Part shown: piece after piece, positions 59,924-64,000 of the stretch
How the letters are laid out: each line of letters begins with the position of its first letter
Numbering within the stretch: position 1 is the stretch's first letter
NCBI RefSeq assembly: GCF_012273895.1
Contig: NC_052119.1
Span: 5,093,990-5,157,989, forward strand
Direction of reading: 5' to 3'
Length of the DNA: 64,000 nt
Origin: Zerene cesonia
Lineage: Eukaryota; Arthropoda; Insecta; Lepidoptera; Pieridae
Translations under genes and position numbers: made by a program
The notes under the pieces: model-generated
Told to the model about the DNA's origin: nothing
Databases searched by the model: none
Seen by the model: only the letters and a program-made list of their open reading frames with translations

Positions 59924-61820
59924 TTATGCAGTCAAATTTATAGCCTTCAATGCTTTTTCAGTTTTCTTTCGCTTTTGTTTTTCCTCCTTCCTTCGCTTTA
60001 TTCTCTCGCTTAGCGATTCACCTACCAGGGTGCTGGATGATACGAGATTTCCAGCTTGTGCTTGGGCAAAGCCACTTCCAATTTTGTTACCGGCGCTGGT
60101 TCCAGAAAGGCCAGCTGATGCATGGTAATTACCACCTGCCGTAGCTCCGGCAAAAAGTCCACCTTGAAAAGACAAAATTAGTTAAAAATAGAACATTTTT
60201 ATCGTACGTTTCGAGCACTCTTAGTCACGAATTGGGCCTGTTCGCACTGGGAAAGGTACCACCATAGGAAATCGACGTGAAATAGTAGCAAGCTAGTGTG
60301 TTTTGTTCTGGGAGTGGGGAAACCGGAAGCCCTTATCCTGCTCAATAAATCTCCCTAATCATTCGTATGATACATTTAACAATGCTCCACTTATAGTCTG
60401 GTATCGGATTTTTGTCCGTTCAACAGAAACTATTACACGTTATTTACCTGAAGCTATTCCATTTTGATTGACAGTACCGCCAAGTCCAGCTGAAGCAAAC
60501 TGTCCTGTTGGTGTACCAGCCTCTGCATAGAGACCTCCACGCGTGCCATTGGCTGTAAAATGCAAAAGACTACATTAAATAGTCATTTTTAGGACTCCGT
60601 GCTCAAAAAGGAACCTGTCTATCTATTTGTCTATCCGTCTCTTACCAGGTTGTATCTTATGAATCGTGATAATTAAACAATTGAAATTTTCAGAGATGAT
60701 GTATACCTGTTGCCTCTATAATAACACATTAAAAAATCGAGCTACAACACTGGTTGGTATGTAAATCTAATGGGTGATCTAAAGTCTTTGCAGTTGCTCT
60801 TTACCTTGTTTTTACGGAACCCTTAATGTCGCGAGTCCGCTTCGTATGTGACCGATTTTTTTTAAACTTAAACCCAATCCCGTAAGCATGATAATAATAT
60901 ACGCCTGTAATACTTAGAAATAATATGTTTTTTGTATGCAATTAAATTTAACATTTTTTGAGTTGTTTTTTAATTGTAATCAGTTTAACAAATTACTGAT
61001 ATACAACTAAATCATTCAATTCATATCTAAAAAACAATGTCACCATAGCCTACAATTTATCACTATTTCTAAGTAGTTGTACGCAGCTATTGTAAAATTA
61101 TTAAATACGTTATGCTCATAAATATTCTATACAATATGATACAAACCAAGTCATATCTTAAAAACAAATACTATTAAACGTCTGTTTGATTTTGGAAAAA
61201 TAAACTTAATGTATATGAAGTTTTTTAAATGTAGGTGTATGTTAAATGAGACACTGATGAAACTTCATACCACGATCTCGTGGTTGATGAAGAAATAGAT
61301 ATCGTCATCTTAATAATTGCGTGTAATTGCACAAGTTTGTAATAAATCTATGTTGAATGTTGATGTGTTGTGCAAATAACAAAGTACAGTATAATGCATT
61401 ACGCAATTTATATATAATACGAAAGGGAGTTAACTAAATGAAATATATTTTGTTTTCTCTTTCATGCGAAAACTACTCAACGGTTTTTGATGATATTTGG
61501 TAGTGGTACTTGGTAGTAGCTTATGTCTCAGAATAACATATATAGCTTTTGTACACGGGTGAAACCGCGCAGCACCACTACTATTTTACAAAGTGGTAAA
61601 AAATTGTATCCCTCTTCCGACTATTGAAAGATCCCTTTAAGTTTGAATTCTGCCTTCTATATTTACTTTTTACATGCTATTATTTATTGAGTATTTTTTT
61701 CTTTGTTATATTTTTTATTTTTGGTTACTCACCGAAAAGTCCCCCAATACCGATACCAGCATGGTAACCGCCAAAGTTGACACCTAACTTTCCATCTTGA
61801 AACGATATAAACTGTGGAGC
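59924..61820 (-). CDS. Gene alpha: Gly/Ala-rich modular protein (5' end missing)
   Basis: Three exons join cleanly: 61820-61733 (acceptor tgttccag, donor gtgagt), 60552-60448 (acceptor ttttacag, donor gtaaat) and 60162-59924 (acceptor tttcaag, stop TAA). Both internal joints are phase 1, restoring Ala and Gly codons. The visible 143 residues begin APQFISFQDGKLGVNFGGYH and hold three related modules: AGIGIGGLFA, GGLYAEAGTPTGQFASAGLG and GGLFAGATAGGNYHASAGLS. A more polar region follows, then a very basic tail (SERIKRRKEEKQKRKKTEKA). Repeats of G-G-L-[FY]-A plus A-x-A-G-L-[GS]-G suggest an extended structural or secreted protein, but this is inference. No signal-peptide exon was found; the first exon starts in phase 0, so at least one exon lies upstream, possibly beyond the window. 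The introns (1180 and 285 nt) contain a decayed Helitron-like piece and an S2 fragment. Function unknown. Confidence 0.75.
60210..60350 (-). repeat. S2 fragment in alpha intron 2
   Basis: tcgagcactcttagtcacga, attgggcctgttcgcactgg, gaaatagtagcaagctagtg and gggagtggggaaaccggaag match the reverse S2 copy at 10.1 kb. The insertion accounts for about half of the 285-nt intron. Confidence 0.65.
61263..61292. repeat. Short hairpin in alpha intron 1
   Basis: CTTCATACCACGA pairs with TCGTGGTtgATGAAG, 13 base pairs interrupted by a 2-nt bulge, around a very tight TC turn. Confidence 0.5.
61455..61582 (+). mobile_element. Decayed Helitron-like fragment in alpha intron 1
   Basis: ctctttcatgcgaaaactac, caacggtttttgatgatatt and gggtgaaaccgcgcagcacc retain H1 order, but the terminus is lost. 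Confidence 0.5.
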
Positions 61821-64000
61821 CTGGAACAAATAAAATGGAAATAATATACTATAATAAGAACTTCACTGATGCATATAGGTTAAACCCCTCCCCAAGTTGA
61901 CCCGGGATAAAAATTATCACAACCTTTGTTAATGATTCGGTAAAGTTAAATCTTATAGAAACAGTAGTCACGATGTAATAGAAACAGAATTTTTAAATTC
62001 TTTTCATTTTTATTAAAATCTAAATCAAATTTAATCTTAATCATGTCAGGTTAGATTGGAAAATTGTTGTATAAGGTTACTTTTAGTTATAGGCATACAT
62101 ACTAATATTATTAATTGTATTAGTGCTTTCCCGCCAAGAAAATAGATTTAATTTACCATGGTTTTCCAATATCTCTGGATGTATTAACAAAATGTAATTT
62201 TCCAATAGCTTTTACTGATTTTCAATTAACTATAACCGATGGTTAAACAAAACACAATCTCAGACGATTCGTAAAAAGGAAAACGTGGCTAATAACTTCC
62301 AAGATTTATATTACAAAACCTTTCATAAACAAGGTGACACGAGATTGAGAAAATGTGACGTATAACTTGGCGAGTTTTAGCTTAGTAGATAATAAAACAT
62401 TCAGAGCCGTTCCGTTACTCACAGAAACAGATTAGAAACTTCAGGGTTCTTTACAACTCAAAAGCTATTGGAATTTTCTCGAACTACTGCTTTGAACGAC
62501 ATCAGGAAGTTAATGCACTGACACCAACCAGATAAATTATGTATGACTCAGTGAGCACCTATGACCTTGTATGTAAAGCACATGGAAACTATATTTGGGG
62601 CCTAGAATATATTTGAATGGTAGAATATTGTAAGAGTGAATACAATTGAATATTTGCTGGGATTTTGTTGTATCTTTTTTTATAGATAGGGCTCTAAATA
62701 TTAGGGAGACGCGCCAAAAATAAATAACTTTACGGTAAAAATAATACATAAAATGCTAACTTTGATATAAAGCATGAAAAAAATCCAAGAAAACGAACGA
62801 AATGCTGTAAATTGAAAAATATAAATATAAATATAAAATACAATGAAAAAACATGGTACAAAAACTCTAATACCTAAACATTTAGAAAATGCCGTCAAAG
62901 CCACTTAAAATGTAATTTGACTAGAAAATCATAATCATCATCATCATTTACACACACACACACATACAATACTTCGTAAAATATTAAATTTTCTTCAAAT
63001 AATAATGAAACGTAAAATTTTAAGTTAGGACTAAATTTATTAAGCACATTTCAAGAAACATGATTTAATTAAACTTACTTCTAGGTCGTCTGAATTGATA
63101 ACTCAAATGAATCTTGTGATGCTAAGCTTATTGGGATTCATTAGGCAATTAAGTTTAAGTTAAACTTACAAACAAAAACAAAAACACAAAAACTATAATG
63201 TATATCGACTAATATAAACTGTATGATTTAATTTTTCTACTTCAAATCTGTAAATAAATAACTTTATATCTACTAATATTATAATAAGCAAGTTCTTCAG
63301 GCCTTAACAACTGAACTGAGTTGGGTGAAATTTGGTACAAAGGTAGTTTGAGACCTGAGAAAGGATATTTAATAGTGTCTATGGCCATCCCACCAAAGAG
63401 GGAACTACGTGGACATAGTCCAAAAAATGTCGGTCTTTTTCTTAGACTACGCGAGCGCAAAGCTAGTTATTTATAAATCTTCATCAAATATCTAATACTG
63501 TACATTTAAAGATATACATAGGTGGAGTTTATTGTTTAGTAACGTATCGTTCTACAGTGGTATTTTCCACGTTAGAATACAATAAGGTACAATAATAAAT
63601 CTTATTATAATATTGAGTGAGTACCGTCAACAAATAAGAAACTCTTATAACATTACAATTTAACATGATCTATTCTATTCCGTTCCTATCGGATAACCGT
63701 TCCAATTTCAAATTGCAATACACATTTCACCAAAATTTTCAAAACAAGACAAAATTAGTTTAACTCAGAAACTTAAAAAATGACTACGTAAGAGATTCAA
63801 GTTGACTCTATCGTGTCATGCATCATTTTCAACCGACATCAAAAAGAGGAAGTTTTCAATTCGTAATGAGTTTTTGTTTTGAGTACCTCATAACTTTTTC
63901 CCAGGTGATTTTTATCCCATTTAAAATAGTGTAGTTGTAACAACTATCTAATTTTTTGTTAAAAATAATTAAATTGTCATTACGATAATCTGTCTTCTCT
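61821..64000. other. Region upstream of alpha; no exon identified
   Basis: The missing 5' part of alpha would lie here or beyond the window. Candidate donors exist on the minus strand (gtgagt near 62414, gtaagt near 63077 and 63160), but none follows an open phase-0 exon with a credible start. A (CA)n run lies at 62951-62963. A Helitron-like copy with gaaatttggtacaaaggtag and a gcgcaaagCTAGT end covers about 63270-63469. Confidence 0.5.

Noticed and set aside
62701..62904. Hydrophobic 67-codon minus frame upstream of alpha as a signal-peptide exon
   Set aside because: It starts at GTG, its hydrophobicity comes from AT-rich codons, and no donor in phase 0 leads to the alpha exon at 61820.
63061..63120. 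Candidate alpha 5' exon ending GACCTAGAA before gtaagt
   Set aside because: The donor is good but the phase-0 frame hits a TGA about 25 nt upstream and has no start codon.

Overview
The window looks like nuclear DNA of a lepidopteran (moth or butterfly). It is AT-rich, nearly gene-free over the first ~54.9 kb, and full of dispersed repeats that look lepidopteran. These include a tRNA-derived SINE ending in (TGATGA)n, small Helitron-like elements ending in CTAGT, a foldback element, a CR1-like LINE tail, a pogo/Tigger relic and a young LTR retrotransposon. No bacterial gene organisation, CRISPR array or rRNA is visible. The order-level placement is an inference from repeat character. The species cannot be named from the sequence alone.

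Layout. 1-12.2 kb: AT-rich non-coding DNA with scattered repeat fragments and one reverse S2-family repeat (about 10.1-10.44 kb). 12.23-13.89 kb: LTR retrotransposon whose interior is replaced by a 1000-N assembly gap. 13.9-33.5 kb: repeat-rich non-coding DNA with a full-length SINE at 17.4 kb, a LINE 3' end at 20.65-21.07 kb, several Helitron-like copies and a foldback element at 29.2 kb. 33.5-34.15 kb: pogo/Tigger element with a DNA-binding-domain remnant. 35.3-38.4 kb: nested repeats and a tRNA-like gene whose neighbourhood is partly duplicated 2 kb away. 38.4-54.9 kb: more repeat-scattered non-coding DNA.

Genes. The only convincing protein-coding region is 54.9-61.8 kb, all on the minus strand. 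I assembled four split gene models from splice sites, reading phase and shared protein motifs; most exons are too short to stand out as open reading frames. In transcription order they are alpha (61820-59924, Gly/Ala-rich modular protein, 5' end not found), beta (59638-59166), gamma (58961-57882) and delta (57091-54917, 5' end not found). Beta, gamma and delta share a C-terminal signature ending I-F-[DS]-x-P-I. In gamma and delta a phase-0 intron falls at the same place inside it, so they are paralogues from tandem duplication. Gamma uses introns of only 55-77 nt upstream, and beta's proposed intron is 53 nt. TATA-like boxes sit in the short spacers. The delta introns, in contrast, are filled with SINE and Helitron-like insertions. 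I do not recognise the function of any of the four. They could be small secreted or structural proteins, but that is speculative. A competing explanation is one gene with several alternative 3' ends.
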